Origin: Streptomyces xanthochromogenes
GTDB taxonomy: Bacteria; Actinomycetota; Actinomycetes; Streptomycetales; Streptomycetaceae
Assembly: GCF_014650455.1 (NCBI RefSeq)
Contig: NZ_BMUZ01000006.1
Coordinates: 124,001 to 188,000 of the forward strand
Direction of reading: 5' to 3'
Length of the DNA stretch: 64,000 nucleotides
The translations under genes were made by a program, and so were the position numbers. Numbering within the stretch: the stretch's first letter is position 1; each line of letters opens with the position of its first letter. Below are positions 50,501-59,792 of the stretch, piece by piece. The notes under the pieces were generated by a model, which ran no database searches, was not told the origin of the DNA, and saw nothing but the letters and a program-made list of their open reading frames with translations.

Positions 50501-51682
50501 TCAGGCCTGCATGGCCGAGCGTGCGTCGACGAAGGCGGCCACGGTCTTCTCGATGTCCTCGGTCGAGTGGGCCGCCGAGAGCTGGACGCGGATACGGGCC
50601 GCGCCCATCGGTACCACCGGGTAGGAGAAGCCGATCACGTACACGCCGCGCTCCAGGAGCAGCTCTGCCATGCGGGCCGCCTCGGCCGCGTCGCCGATCA
50701 TGACGGGCGCGATGGGGTGCTCGCCGGGCAGGATCTCGAAGCCTTCCTCGGCCATCCGAGTACGGAAGAGCGTCGTGTTGGCGGCGAGCTTCTCGCGCAG
50801 GTCACCGGCCGACTCCAGGAGGTCGAGGACCTTGAGGGACGCGGCCGCGATGACGGGGGCGAGCGAGTTCGAGAACAGGTACGGGCGGGAGCGCTGCCGC
50901 AGCAGGGCGACGATCTCGGCGCGGGCCGCGACATAGCCGCCGGAGGCGCCGCCGAGGGCCTTGCCGAGCGTGCCGGTGATGATGTCGACGCGGTCGCCGA
51001 CCCCGTGCAGGGCGGGGGTGCCGGCGCCGCCGGGGCCGGTGAAGCCGACCGCGTGCGAGTCGTCGACCATGACCATGGCGTCGTAACGGTCGGCGAGGTC
51101 GCAGATCTCCTGGAGCGGGGCGATGTAGCCGTCCATGGAGAACACGCCGTCGGTGACGATCAGACGGCGGCGCGCGCCCGAGGCCTCCTTGAGCTTGGCC
51201 TCCAGGTCCGCCATGTCGCGGTTGGCGTAGCGGAAGCGGGCGGCCTTGGAGAGCCGGATGCCGTCGATGATGGAGGCGTGGTTCAGGGCGTCGGAGATGA
51301 CGGCGTCCTGCGCGTCGAGCAGCGTCTCGAAGACCCCGCCGTTGGCGTCGAAGCAGGAGGAGTACAGGATCGTGTCCTCTTGGCCGAGGAACGCCGACAG
51401 GCGGCCCTCCAGCTCCTTGTGCACGTCCTGGGTGCCGCAGATGAAGCGGACCGAGGCCATGCCGTAGCCCCAGCGGTCCAGGGCGTCCTTGGCGGCGGCG
51501 ACCACCTCGGGGTGGTCGGCGAGGCCGAGATAGTTGTTGGCGCAGAAGTTGAGGACGTCGCCCGAGGGCACCGAGACGGAGGCGCTCTGCGGGGTGGAGA
51601 TCACACGCTCGGGCTTGAAGAGACCGGCTTCCTTGATCTCGTCGAGGGTCTTCTGGATGTCGTCTCGGACGTTCGCGTACAT
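50501..51682 (-). CDS. kbl: Glycine C-acetyltransferase (2-amino-3-ketobutyrate CoA ligase)
   Basis: 393 residues, ATG with AGGAG upstream. Fold-type I PLP enzyme of the alpha-oxoamine synthase family. Motifs: FCANNYLGLADHPEV (about residue 47), DALNHASIIDGIRLS, MVMVDDSHAVGFTG (about 204-218) and the PLP Lys in DIITGTLGKALGGASGG (about 243). It cleaves 2-amino-3-oxobutanoate with CoA to glycine and acetyl-CoA, the second step after threonine dehydrogenase. The tdh gene lies upstream on the same strand. Confidence 0.95.
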   Translation of the reverse strand: MYANVRDDIQKTLDEIKEAGLFKPERVISTPQSASVSVPSGDVLNFCANNYLGLADHPEVVAAAKDALDRWGYGMASVRFICGTQDVHKELEGRLSAFLGQEDTILYSSCFDANGGVFETLLDAQDAVISDALNHASIIDGIRLSKAARFRYANRDMADLEAKLKEASGARRRLIVTDGVFSMDGYIAPLQEICDLADRYDAMVMVDDSHAVGFTGPGGAGTPALHGVGDRVDIITGTLGKALGGASGGYVAARAEIVALLRQRSRPYLFSNSLAPVIAAASLKVLDLLESAGDLREKLAANTTLFRTRMAEEGFEILPGEHPIAPVMIGDAAEAARMAELLLERGVYVIGFSYPVVPMGAARIRVQLSAAHSTEDIEKTVAAFVDARSAMQA

Positions 51683-51798
51683 GCGGGGTGCTCCTAAGGC
51701 GGCGGGAGGCGGGAGGGGCCGGCGTCCGGGCGGGCCCGCGGGAGGGACGGGCCTCTGGGACGGGAGGGCCTGCGGGAAGGGCTGGCCTGCGGGAAGGG

Positions 51799-52827
51799 CT
51801 AGACGGTCCAGTCGAGGATGATCTTGCCGCTGCGGGCGGTGGCGGCCTCGTCGAAGGCCGCGTCGAAGTCCTGGTAGCCGTACTTGCCGGTGATCACGGG
51901 GCTGAGGTCGAGCCCGCCTTCGAGCAGCACGGTCATGGCGTACCAGGTCTCGAACATCTCGCGCCCGTAGATGCCCTTGATGGTGATCATCGAGGTGACG
52001 ATCTTCGCCCAGTCCACGGCGAACTCCTGCGCCGGCAGGCCCAGCATCGCGATGCGGCCGCCGTGCGTCATGTTCGCGACCATGTCGCGCATGGCCTCGG
52101 GACGGCCGGACATCTCCAGGCCGATGTCGAAGCCCTCCTTGAGGCCGAGCTGCTTCTGCGCGTGGGCGATGTCGTGCTCGGCGACGTTGAGCGCGAGCGT
52201 GGCCCCGGCCTTGCGGGCGATCTCCAGACGGGACTCACTGACATCGGTGATCACGACACTGCGGGCGCCGGCGTGCTTGGCGACGGCCGCGGCCATGATG
52301 CCGATCGGGCCCGCGCCGGTGATCAGCACGTCCTCGCCGACCAGCGGGAAGGACAGGGCGGTGTGCACGGCGTTGCCGAACGGGTCGAAGATCGCGGCGA
52401 CGTCCAGGTCCACCTTGGTGCGGTGCACCCACACGTTGGAGGCGGGCAGCGCCACGTACTCGGCGAACGCGCCGTCGCGTCCCACACCGAGACCGACGGT
52501 GGAACGGCACAGGTGCCGGCGCCCGGCCAGGCAGTTGCGGCACTTTCCGCAGACCAGGTGCCCCTCGCCACTGACCAGGTCGCCGACCGCGATGTCCTGG
52601 ACGTCCGCTCCGACGGCGGCGACCTCGCCGACGAACTCGTGGCCGAGGATCAGCGGCGTCCTGACGGCGCCCTGCGCCCAGCCGTCCCAGGAGCGGATGT
52701 GCAGGTCGGTGCCGCAGATCCCGGTACGAAGCACCTTGATCAGCACATCGCCGGGCCCGGTCTCCGGCTCGGGTACGTCCATGAGCCACAGTCCGGGTTC
52801 GGCGTGCTGCTTGACAAGTGCCTTCAT
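51799..52827 (-). CDS. tdh: L-threonine 3-dehydrogenase
   Basis: 342 residues from ATG 52827 (GGGAG upstream). Zinc-containing medium-chain dehydrogenase: catalytic-zinc region RTGICGTDLHI and ILGHEFVGEV, structural-zinc Cys cluster CGKCRNCLAGRRHLC, NAD-binding GAGPIGIMAAAVAKHAGA, and DPFGNAVHTALSF, which is characteristic of Tdh. Oxidises L-threonine to 2-amino-3-oxobutanoate, passed to Kbl. The 115-bp gap to kbl contains a 17-bp tandem duplication (about 51764-51797). Confidence 0.95.
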   Translation of the reverse strand: MKALVKQHAEPGLWLMDVPEPETGPGDVLIKVLRTGICGTDLHIRSWDGWAQGAVRTPLILGHEFVGEVAAVGADVQDIAVGDLVSGEGHLVCGKCRNCLAGRRHLCRSTVGLGVGRDGAFAEYVALPASNVWVHRTKVDLDVAAIFDPFGNAVHTALSFPLVGEDVLITGAGPIGIMAAAVAKHAGARSVVITDVSESRLEIARKAGATLALNVAEHDIAHAQKQLGLKEGFDIGLEMSGRPEAMRDMVANMTHGGRIAMLGLPAQEFAVDWAKIVTSMITIKGIYGREMFETWYAMTVLLEGGLDLSPVITGKYGYQDFDAAFDEAATARSGKIILDWTV

Positions 52828-53358
52828 GGGCGGTGCTCCCGGCGTACGGAGAGGGGCGGCCGGCCACGGATCGGGGCCGGGCGTACGAGGTGGTGGGTGG
52901 TGAAGCTGTTGCTGATCACCAATCTGCCGAGAGCGGGGCGCCGAGTCCATCGAGGATTTCTTAAGCGGGGCAACAGCCAAGCTTCACGCGCGCCCCTCGC
53001 GCCCCACGCGCCTGCCCCCTCGCACGGCCCCGCGACCGGGCACCGCCCGCCCTGAGCCCGCCGCCACCCACCCGGGGGTCGTCCGGGCCCGGCGCGCGCC
53101 CCGGGGGTGGGGAGGAGCAGCCGTATGGAGCAGTGGGGTGCCCGGGGTCTACGAGCGGAGCGGGCGGGTGGCGGGCGCGAGCGAGCGGGAGCGGGTCGGG
53201 TGCCGCGCGGGGTCGGCTGAGCGCGCGGGGGTCGGCGAGCTGCTCGGCTTCGCCCGGAGCAGCGGTACCCGGAGCAGCGCACCCGGGGAAAGGCCCTTGG
53301 CTATCGTGGCCGCACCACAACGAGGGGACGGCGCGGGCGTGAAGCAGGGGGCGGCACG
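52828..53358. other. Intergenic region between tdh and the repeat-interrupted gene
   Basis: About 530 bases, very GC-rich and low in complexity in the second half (53040-53260). I see no gene with convincing coding character. It must contain the divergent tdh promoter (an AT-richer patch at 52900-52975) and the promoter of the rightward gene. Confidence 0.5.
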
Positions 53359-55273
53359 GTGACGGGAGCGGGCGCGGGCGATCGGTACATACGGGTGCCG
53401 GTCGGCGACGAGGCTGCCCGCTGGGCGTCCCGCGGCCGGTGCAAGCGGGTGCTGTTCGTGGTGCACAACGTGACATCGGCTACCCGGCTGCTCGATGTGC
53501 TGCCACTGTTCCACGACGACTTCGGTATCCAACTGCTGGCCACCTGCACCGGCTCCTCGGCGTTCGAGGGCGGTGTGGCGGCCCTGCTCGCCGAGACCGG
53601 GGTGCCGGTGCTCCCGTGGGAACAGGCACTCGAAACGAAGGTGGACCTGGCGATTACGGCCAGTCTGGGTGGTCAACTGCACCGCATTTCAGGGCAGTTG
53701 GCCCTGCTTTCACACGGTGTTGGCTACAATAAGACGCTCGCCACGCCGGACGCCGGACGCCGGACGCCGGACGCCGGAGTCGCCTCTCACCTCTGATTCG
53801 CCCCCGGACGCGGGACCGGGTACAGACCCGGACCCGGATGCGGGCCCAAGAGCTGTCCCGCATCGCCACGGGCGGGCCGCCGAGAGCGCTCTCTCGCTCG
53901 GGCAGGCCGCCGAAAGCGCTCTCGCGGCCCCAGCCCCGGCCCCACCCCGGGTCCCACTCGCGGCCCCACCGGTATTCGGACTCTCCCCCGACTGGCTGCT
54001 CCACGACGGCATCCCGATCGCGGACGCAATGGTTCTCTCCCACCCCGAGCAACTGGACCGGTTGCGGACCGCTTGCCCCGAGGCGGTTGCCACCGCGGTC
54101 CTCGCGGGCGGCCCCTGCTTCGACCGGATGCTGGCCGCCCGCCCGTACCGAGAGCGCTTCCGGAAGGCGTTCGGGGTGCGCCGGGGCCAACGCCTGGTGG
54201 TGCTGAACTCGACCTGGAACCCCGAGTCCCTGTTCGGCGACGGCGGCGGGGCCGACGTGTTCCCGTCCCTGTTGCCCCGGCTGACCGCGGAGCTGCCGGC
54301 GGATGAGTACCGGGTCGCGGCCGTGCTGCACCCCAACATCTGGCAGGGCCACGGCCCCGGGCAGATCCGGGCCTGGCTGGACCGCGCCCTGCGTGCCGGA
54401 CTCGTACTCGTCGACCCCCTGCACGACTGGCGCCAGGCACTTCTCGCGGCGGACGCGGTCATCGGCGATCACGGTTCGGTCAGCTACTACGCGGCGGCCC
54501 TCGGCATTCCCGTACTGCTCGGCACGACCCCGTCGGCCGGGCTCGATCCCCTATCCCCCGTGGCCCAATTCGTCGCCCAGGCGCCGCAGTTCGACCCGCA
54601 CGCACCGCTCGCCGACCACCTGCACGGCCTGATCGCGAACCACCGCCCCCTGCCGGGCCCGGCCCGCCTCACCACCTCCGCTCCCGGCACGTCGGCCGCC
54701 CTGCTGCGCAGCCTCTTCTACCGCCTGCTCAACACCCCCGAGCCCCAGCGCCCCGCACTCCTGGAACCGCTGAGGCTCCCGCCGCACCAACACCCCTCCC
54801 CGACCGCCCCGTTGAAGGTCCTCACCCGGGTGACCACGAACCCGTACGCGATCCATCTGGCCCGGCACTCCGACCCCTGGTACGAGCCCTTGGGCGAGGG
54901 TGACGTCCACCTGGCCGTCCCCGAGGACACTCGCGATCCCGGCCAACTGGCCCTGGCCGACGTGCTGTTGCGCGAGGGGGCGGCGGACGATCCGCGCTTC
55001 GGCTCGCCCGAGCAGTGGACGGCCGAGGTGCTGGCCCGTCACCCCTACAGTTCACTCGCCGCCTACGTCACCGGTCCCCGGACGTGCACCGTACGAACCC
55101 GTACCGGTCGGCTCCTCCGCCTCGCCGGCGAGCCGGACGGCCTTGCCCCGGGGGCCTCGGCCTCGGCTCTGCACGCGTGGCTGGCGGCAGGACGGACCAT
55201 CGACCGGGCGACGAAGGAGGGGCTGACCGTCCGCACCGGCAGCACCACGCACCATGTCACGGTCATGCCCTGA
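53359..55273 (+). CDS. Transferase-like gene split by a frameshifting heptanucleotide repeat (candidate phase-variable)
   Basis: As sequenced, the N-terminal frame (GTG 53359) encodes a good alpha/beta domain (CKRVLFVVHNVTSATRLLDVLPLFHDDFGI ... LLSHGVGYNK) and then runs through five CGCCGGA units (53744-53778) into a stop at 53794-53796. The next frame, beginning in the same repeat, encodes about 490 more residues with clear coding character: FGLSPDWLLHDGIPIADAMVLSHPEQ, RLVVLNSTWNPESLFGDG, VIGDHGSVSYYAAALGIPVLLG. The two frames differ by +1, so losing one 7-bp unit (four copies) restores a single protein of about 635 residues with the repeat as a linker. The joined protein resembles CDP-glycerol glycerophosphotransferase / two-domain glycosyltransferase folds, probably for cell-surface polymers, but no exact family is recognised. 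A sequencing error is the main alternative. Confidence 0.75.
53744..53778 (+). repeat. Heptanucleotide tandem repeat (CGCCGGA)x5
   Basis: Five exact head-to-tail copies of the 7-bp unit CGCCGGA inside the coding sequence. Because 7 is not a multiple of 3, each unit gained or lost shifts the reading frame. Five copies lead to a stop at 53794; four (or seven) copies give the full-length frame. The sequence just downstream has decayed versions of the same Pro-Asp-Ala-Gly-coding unit. Confidence 0.9.
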
Positions 55274-55404
55274 CACGCCCTGACACGCCGCTTGGATCGA
55301 CGATCACAGCTACGGACCGCAGTTGGACGGTCGGAGCTGGACGGTCGCAGCCGGGCGCTCGGACCTGAGCGGTCCGATCCAACGGCGCCCGGAGACGGGG
55401 GCGT

Positions 55405-57549
55405 TCAGGATTCCGGGCGGTCGTCCACGCAGCGCTCGCGGAGCGCTCTCAGGTGCACCAGGGGGTAGTGGGCCTGTTCGCCGGCCAGTGCCGCGATGGC
55501 TTCGTCGACAAGCGGAAGCGCGTCCACCGGTCGGCCGCTCGCCTCGAACGTCTCGGCGAGATCGGTGAGCGTACGGGCCGTGTTGTAGGCCTCACCGGTC
55601 TCCCGGAAAAAGGCGAGAGCGCTCTCGAGCCGGGCCTCGGCCTGAGCCCAGCGGCCGAGACCCCGCAGGGCCCGACCGCGATGGCGCTCCAGGAGGGCGC
55701 GGGCACGCGGCAGGTCGCGGCTCTCCTCGCCGTCGGCGGCCACGCCGTCGAGAGCGCGATCCGCCGCCTCGAAGCAGTCGTACGCCTCCTGGAAGCGCCA
55801 TTCGCGCAGCCGCAGCAGCCCGAGGGACTCGATGGCGGTGGCACGCCCCCGGGAGTGGCCCGCCGCTTGTTCGGCGCGGGCGGCCGCGGTGAAAGCGCTC
55901 TCGGCCTCGGGCCATTGCCCGAGCTCCGTCAGGTCGAGGCCGAGCAGGGTGTGCATACGGGCTGCCTCGCGCGAATCGGGGTCGCGGGCCTCGGTGGCCC
56001 GGACGCCCGCTCGCAGAGCGGGGAGCAGTTCGTCGTGGCAGCCCATCTTCAGCTGCACCGGCCACAGCGCCTGGTTCAGCCGGAAGACCGCGTCCGTATC
56101 GCCCAACTCCTCGGCGGCGCGCACCGCTTGGAGGAGGTTGCCCAGTTCCTCGCGCAGTGCGGTCAGCGCCTCGCCCGCGTCCGCGTAGCGCACACCGTCC
56201 GGCCCTGGACCATCCGTATCGCCCAGGCGCCAGCCCTGCCTGAGGGCCGCCCGGCTCGCCGGTTCCGCGAAGGCGACGCACCAGCGCACCGCGCCGCGTA
56301 CGGCCTGCTCGGCCGCGGCCAGGCCGTCCTCGCGCAGGGCCTCCGTGGCGGCGTACTCGCGGATCAGCGGTCTGATCCAGTACGTGCCGTCGTGGCCGTT
56401 CGCGCTGTCGTGAGCGCTCTCGATCAGGTGGCTGCCGGCCAGTTCGGCCAGGATGCGTTCGGCTGCGGCCTCGTCGAGGCCGAGGATCGCGGCGGCCAGC
56501 GGTACGCCGATGGCCGGCCAGTCGCGCTGGGCCAGCAGCCGCACGGCGCGGGCCGCACCCGGGGCGAGGGCGCGCATCCCGTCGGCCACCGCGGTGCGGG
56601 CCGCGTCGGCGCCCGGGTGGCCCTCCTGCCGCCAGTGCTGCGCGGTGAGGCGGGCCGCGGCGGCACGCAGGGCGAAGGGCGAGCCCGCACAGCGCGCGAG
56701 TACGGCGGGCAGGGCGGCCCGGTCGAGCGGAACGTTCCCGGCCCCGGCGACCTCGGTGAGCAGCCGCCGGGCGTCCTTGTCGGCGAGCGGCCCCACCGGA
56801 ATCCCCACCGCGTCGAGGCCGGGCAGCGGATGGCGGGCCGCCACGACGACGAACACACCGGGGGCGGAGGTGAGTACGGGGAGGATCTGCGCGGCGGACC
56901 GGGCATGGTCGAGGACGATCAGCATCCGGCGGTCCGCCGTGCAGGCGCGCAGCAGGGCCTGGCGGTCGTCGCGGCCGGGCGGGACCTCCGCGGCCGGGAT
57001 GCCCAACTGCTGGAGCAGCAGCCGCAGTACGGTCGACGGGTCGGTGCCCGAGGCGGTGCCGGTGCCGCGCAGGTCTGCGTAGAGCTGCCCGTCCGGGAAG
57101 CGGCGCGCCTCCGCGCAGCCCCAGTGGACGGCGAGGGCGCTGGTGCCGATGCCCTGGGGGCCGTGCAGCACGGCGATGCGGGGCCGGCCGTCCGCCTTGC
57201 GGGAGGCCTCGCGGGTCAGCGCCCTGCGCTCCCCGTCGCGGTCGGTGAAGAAGCGAGTGGAGGCGCCCAGCACGGGCACCCGGCCGCCCCGGCCGGGGCG
57301 TGGGGCGCTGCGGGCGAACGCCGTCCAGGCGCGGGCGAGGTCGGGGTCGTGGCGTACCGCGTCGTGCACCTGCTGGGCGATGCCGTCCAGTTCGGGGCGG
57401 CCCCCTGGGGCGCGGACCTCGCGGCCGACGATGCGGCGGACCAGACCGCCGGCGTTCTCCCAGGCCGCTTTGCCCGCCTCGTTGGCCAGGCCCGAGCCGA
57501 CCGCGCCGAGTACGGCGGCGATGGCCGCCGTCGATGTGGGATCCAGCAT
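55405..57549 (-). CDS. STAND/NB-ARC-like ATPase with C-terminal TPR repeats
   Basis: 714 residues. An N-terminal helical segment (STAAIAAVLGAVGSGLANEAGKAAWENAGGLVRRI) is followed by an NTPase-like domain: IAVLHGPQGIGTSALAVHWG in the P-loop position (about residue 128), LIVLDHARSAAQILPVL as Walker B-like (about 210), then a winged-helix region, and TPR-like helices from about residue 440 (ALRAGVRATEARDPDSREAARMHTLLGLDLTELGQW, AIESLGLLRLREWRFQEAYDCFEAADRAL). The P-loop Lys is replaced by Thr (GxGTS), so ATP hydrolysis is doubtful. Related proteins sense or scaffold in signalling and defence. It is convergent with the repeat-interrupted gene and carries several of the recurring palindromes. Confidence 0.85.
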   Translation of the reverse strand: MLDPTSTAAIAAVLGAVGSGLANEAGKAAWENAGGLVRRIVGREVRAPGGRPELDGIAQQVHDAVRHDPDLARAWTAFARSAPRPGRGGRVPVLGASTRFFTDRDGERRALTREASRKADGRPRIAVLHGPQGIGTSALAVHWGCAEARRFPDGQLYADLRGTGTASGTDPSTVLRLLLQQLGIPAAEVPPGRDDRQALLRACTADRRMLIVLDHARSAAQILPVLTSAPGVFVVVAARHPLPGLDAVGIPVGPLADKDARRLLTEVAGAGNVPLDRAALPAVLARCAGSPFALRAAAARLTAQHWRQEGHPGADAARTAVADGMRALAPGAARAVRLLAQRDWPAIGVPLAAAILGLDEAAAERILAELAGSHLIESAHDSANGHDGTYWIRPLIREYAATEALREDGLAAAEQAVRGAVRWCVAFAEPASRAALRQGWRLGDTDGPGPDGVRYADAGEALTALREELGNLLQAVRAAEELGDTDAVFRLNQALWPVQLKMGCHDELLPALRAGVRATEARDPDSREAARMHTLLGLDLTELGQWPEAESAFTAAARAEQAAGHSRGRATAIESLGLLRLREWRFQEAYDCFEAADRALDGVAADGEESRDLPRARALLERHRGRALRGLGRWAQAEARLESALAFFRETGEAYNTARTLTDLAETFEASGRPVDALPLVDEAIAALAGEQAHYPLVHLRALRERCVDDRPES

Positions 57550-57884
57550 TGTCCGCCCCCGATGCCCCGGTTCACGCCGTCCTGCCCGCGGCGCCGCGGC
57601 CGAGGCTTCCGGGCCCGTCGGGCGGCGGGCGGGCCCACCGCCGGACCGACCCTAGCAACATCCTTTACAGTCGGCCGAGTTCGTTCGAGGTTGGCTGAAA
57701 TCGTGCGGTCCGGGGGCGCCTTTCGCCCGAGGGGCCCGCGATCGACCGGCGCCGAGTGCCCGATGGGCGAGGTGTCGGCGACGCGACGAGCGGGCGCCGG
57801 AAGCGCTCCCGGGGACGTACCGCGCCGAGGAGGCGGGCCACCACAAGGTCGGCCCGCTCCATGCCGGGGGGCGCCCCGTGAGGA
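57550..57884. other. Intergenic region upstream of the STAND gene
   Basis: About 335 bases with no gene I can support. The 57650-57710 part is less GC-rich and probably holds the promoter of the STAND gene. A GGAAGCGCTCCC palindrome lies at 57799-57810. Confidence 0.45.
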
Positions 57885-58652
57885 CTACCGGGCGGGCACC
57901 ACGCTGAGGTGGGCGCGCCCCCGGCGGGCCGCGGACGGTTCGGTCTCGCGCAGCACCAGGGTCAGTCGGCGCAGCCCGAACTTCCGGAGCGTGCGCGGGG
58001 ATTCACTGACCAGACGACAGCTGGTGCGGCCGCGCTCCGGGTCGGGGTGGCGCAGGTGGCGCAGCGCGCCGTCGTGGTGGACCGCGGCGTCACCGACCGC
58101 CTCGACCCAGTGCGGAAGTCCGAGGCGGAAGGCGGCATCCATGATCGGGTCGTCGGCGATCTCACGACGGATGTCCTGGAGCCCGGGAGCGCTCTCGTCG
58201 TCGGCGTAGGCCTCGGCGAACTGGGCGAGCAGGGGCAGGCACCAGGCCGTCTCGTGCTCCGCGAGCACGCTCGCCGCGTCCGGGTGGAACAGCACGAAGC
58301 GCAGGAAGTTGTCGTCGGGCATGGCCGTGGGGTGCGGCCCGACAGCGCCGAAGAGCGCGTCGTACGCCGGGTTCGTGTGGGCCACGCCCCACCCGGGGTC
58401 GAGGACCACGGACGGGAACGGAAGGGCGTCCGTCATCGCGAAGTAGTCGTGGACGTAGGCCCGGATCTCGGGGTCGTCCGGGACCCCGGGGGTGTCCGCT
58501 CCCACGGTCGTCGTGTCGTCGGCGGCACGCTCCCCCGCTGCCGTCTGCTGTCCGGGCGGCTCCTGGACCAGGGCGAACGGGCGCCCCACCACGGGGGCAT
58601 GCGCTGCCGGAACCTTGGTCACCGAGTCCTTCGCCACCAATTCTTCCGCCAT
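57885..58652 (-). CDS. MmyB-like ligand-binding domain protein lacking a helix-turn-helix
   Basis: 255 residues. The body is the MmyB-type PAS-like domain: AYVHDYFAMTDALPFPSVVLDPGWGVAHTNPAYDALFG (about residues 63-100), then NFLRFVLFHPDAASVLAEHETAWCLPLLAQFAEAYADD, and the C-terminal SCRLVSESPRTLRKFGLRRLTLVL. In most proteins this domain follows an XRE helix-turn-helix; here the N-terminus is disordered and no HTH is present. It is divergent from an XRE-containing operon with an operator-like palindrome between, so it may be the sensor half of a split regulator (inference). Confidence 0.8.
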   Translation of the reverse strand: MAEELVAKDSVTKVPAAHAPVVGRPFALVQEPPGQQTAAGERAADDTTTVGADTPGVPDDPEIRAYVHDYFAMTDALPFPSVVLDPGWGVAHTNPAYDALFGAVGPHPTAMPDDNFLRFVLFHPDAASVLAEHETAWCLPLLAQFAEAYADDESAPGLQDIRREIADDPIMDAAFRLGLPHWVEAVGDAAVHHDGALRHLRHPDPERGRTSCRLVSESPRTLRKFGLRRLTLVLRETEPSAARRGRAHLSVVPAR

Positions 58653-58812
58653 CGAGTACGCGACTCCTCTTGCTGGCCCGCGAGTGCGGCGGCCGGCCTT
58701 CGGGCCCGCCCGGGGCTCGGAGGGCGATCTTCACACCGCGTGGCGATCCTGATACCGCCGACACAATGATGTCAAGCATCGTGGCATTCCGGCCCCCCGA
58801 AGCTTTGATTGC

Positions 58813-58826
58813 GCCACAACTGTGGC
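58813..58826. promoter_or_regulatory. Palindromic operator between MmyB-like and XRE genes
   Basis: GCCACA-ac-TGTGGC, a perfect 6-bp inverted repeat in the AT-rich divergent promoter region, 90 bp before the XRE gene start. A likely binding site for the XRE protein. Confidence 0.5.
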
Positions 58827-58915
58827 AAGTTCTGGTTGTTGTTGCCGGGACCCGCTAACCTCCGGAGCATCCACTGTTGTGCCCACCGACCTCGCATGAT
58901 CTAGGAGAACTACTG

Positions 58916-59581
58916 GTGACGGACGGCTTCTTGGTTCCGGGACCGGCGGCCACGGGCCCCCTCGCGGCCGTCGTCGCCCGTGTGGCCGAGCTCGCCGGGA
59001 AGCTCGGAACGGGGCAGGCGGACGTGTTCGACGTCCACCGGCTCTCCGAGGCGTCGGGCGTCCCGGCCGACGTCGTGGCCGCCCTGCTCGACGGGCAGCC
59101 GGCCGGTGAACCCGATCTCCAGGCGCGCTTCCTCCAGCGGTTCAGCCTGCTGCGCAGCACCCGGCGCAAGCCCAACGGGCGCCCGCACACGCAGCAGGAG
59201 ATCGCCGACGGCGCGGGCATGTCGCGCCAGCAGGCGGGCGCCCTGATCAACGGTGACCGGCGGCCGACGATGGAGCACTGTGACGCGATCCAGCGCTTCT
59301 TCGGCGTCCACGCGGGCTTCCTGACCGCCGACGACACCGATGCGCTCGGCGGCGCCCTGCTGCGCACCGAGCAGGAGCTCCTGCAGCAACTCGCGGGCCG
59401 CGAGCGGGAGGTGGCGCACGCCGGGACCCCGGGCGGCGACGCCCTTGAACGGCTGCTCCAGGACCACGGGGTCCGCGGCATCGCGTGGCGGGCGGCCCAG
59501 CTGCCCACCGACAAGCACCGCGACAAGGTCACCGAATGGCTCGACATGCTCCTGGAGAGCGTCAAGCGGTCGGAGTCCTGA
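58916..59581 (+). CDS. XRE-family helix-turn-helix regulator
   Basis: About 221 residues from GTG 58916 (AGGAG upstream); a GTG at 58877 is the alternative. The HTH lies in the middle: RPHTQQEIADGAGMSRQQAGALINGDRRPTMEHCDAIQRFFGV (about residues 80-122), followed by a helical C-terminal region (GGALLRTEQELLQQLAGREREVAHAG). This combination is typical of the regulator that precedes an ImmA/IrrE-type metallopeptidase in Streptomyces, as it does here. Confidence 0.85.
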   Translation: MTDGFLVPGPAATGPLAAVVARVAELAGKLGTGQADVFDVHRLSEASGVPADVVAALLDGQPAGEPDLQARFLQRFSLLRSTRRKPNGRPHTQQEIADGAGMSRQQAGALINGDRRPTMEHCDAIQRFFGVHAGFLTADDTDALGGALLRTEQELLQQLAGREREVAHAGTPGGDALERLLQDHGVRGIAWRAAQLPTDKHRDKVTEWLDMLLESVKRSES

Positions 59582-59675
59582 CCATGGCCCGCACCACCCG
59601 GTGGCGGCACCGCGCCGCACCCCTCAGCCTGCCCGGACGTCGCCGTTCGCTCAATTCCGGCCTTCATGTGATGCC

Positions 59676-59690
59676 GAGTTCAACGAACTC
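59676..59690. promoter_or_regulatory. Palindrome upstream of the metallopeptidase gene
   Basis: GAGTTC-aac-GAACTC, a perfect 6-bp inverted repeat in the 210-bp gap between the XRE stop and the chosen metallopeptidase start, in a locally AT-richer stretch. It could be a second operator of the operon, or part of the coding sequence if the peptidase starts further upstream. Confidence 0.35.
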
Positions 59691-59792
59691 CGTCTCAATG
59701 TCGACTGGATCAATCCCGTACGGCTCGGCAGGCTGCACAAGGACGGGCTGCTCGACGAAGTGCTGCTCCATGAACGGCTGGCGGGGAGAACG

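Larger units (their letters stand above)
53882..58196. repeat. Second cluster of GAGAGCGCTCTC-type palindromes
   Basis: RRRAGCGCTYYY 12-mers at 53882 and 55615 (both perfect GAGAGCGCTCTC), 53912, 54150, 55891, 57799 and 58185, plus one-off variants at 55439 and 56410. All but 57799 are within coding sequence, often read as Glu-Ser-Ala-(Leu/Pro/Phe) with the Ala codon GCT, which is uncommon in this GC-rich genome. Two copies sit 30 bp apart (53882 and 53912). Confidence 0.85.

Noticed and set aside
52828..53358. Small genes in the gap between tdh and the repeat-interrupted gene
   Set aside because: The short frames there (for example 53133-53342) have only Gly/Ser/Arg-rich composition and no ribosome binding site or family resemblance.
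53744..53778. Programmed ribosomal frameshift as the explanation for the split gene
   Set aside because: No slippery sequence with following pseudoknot is evident; a pure 7-bp repeat is better explained by slippage or a sequencing problem.
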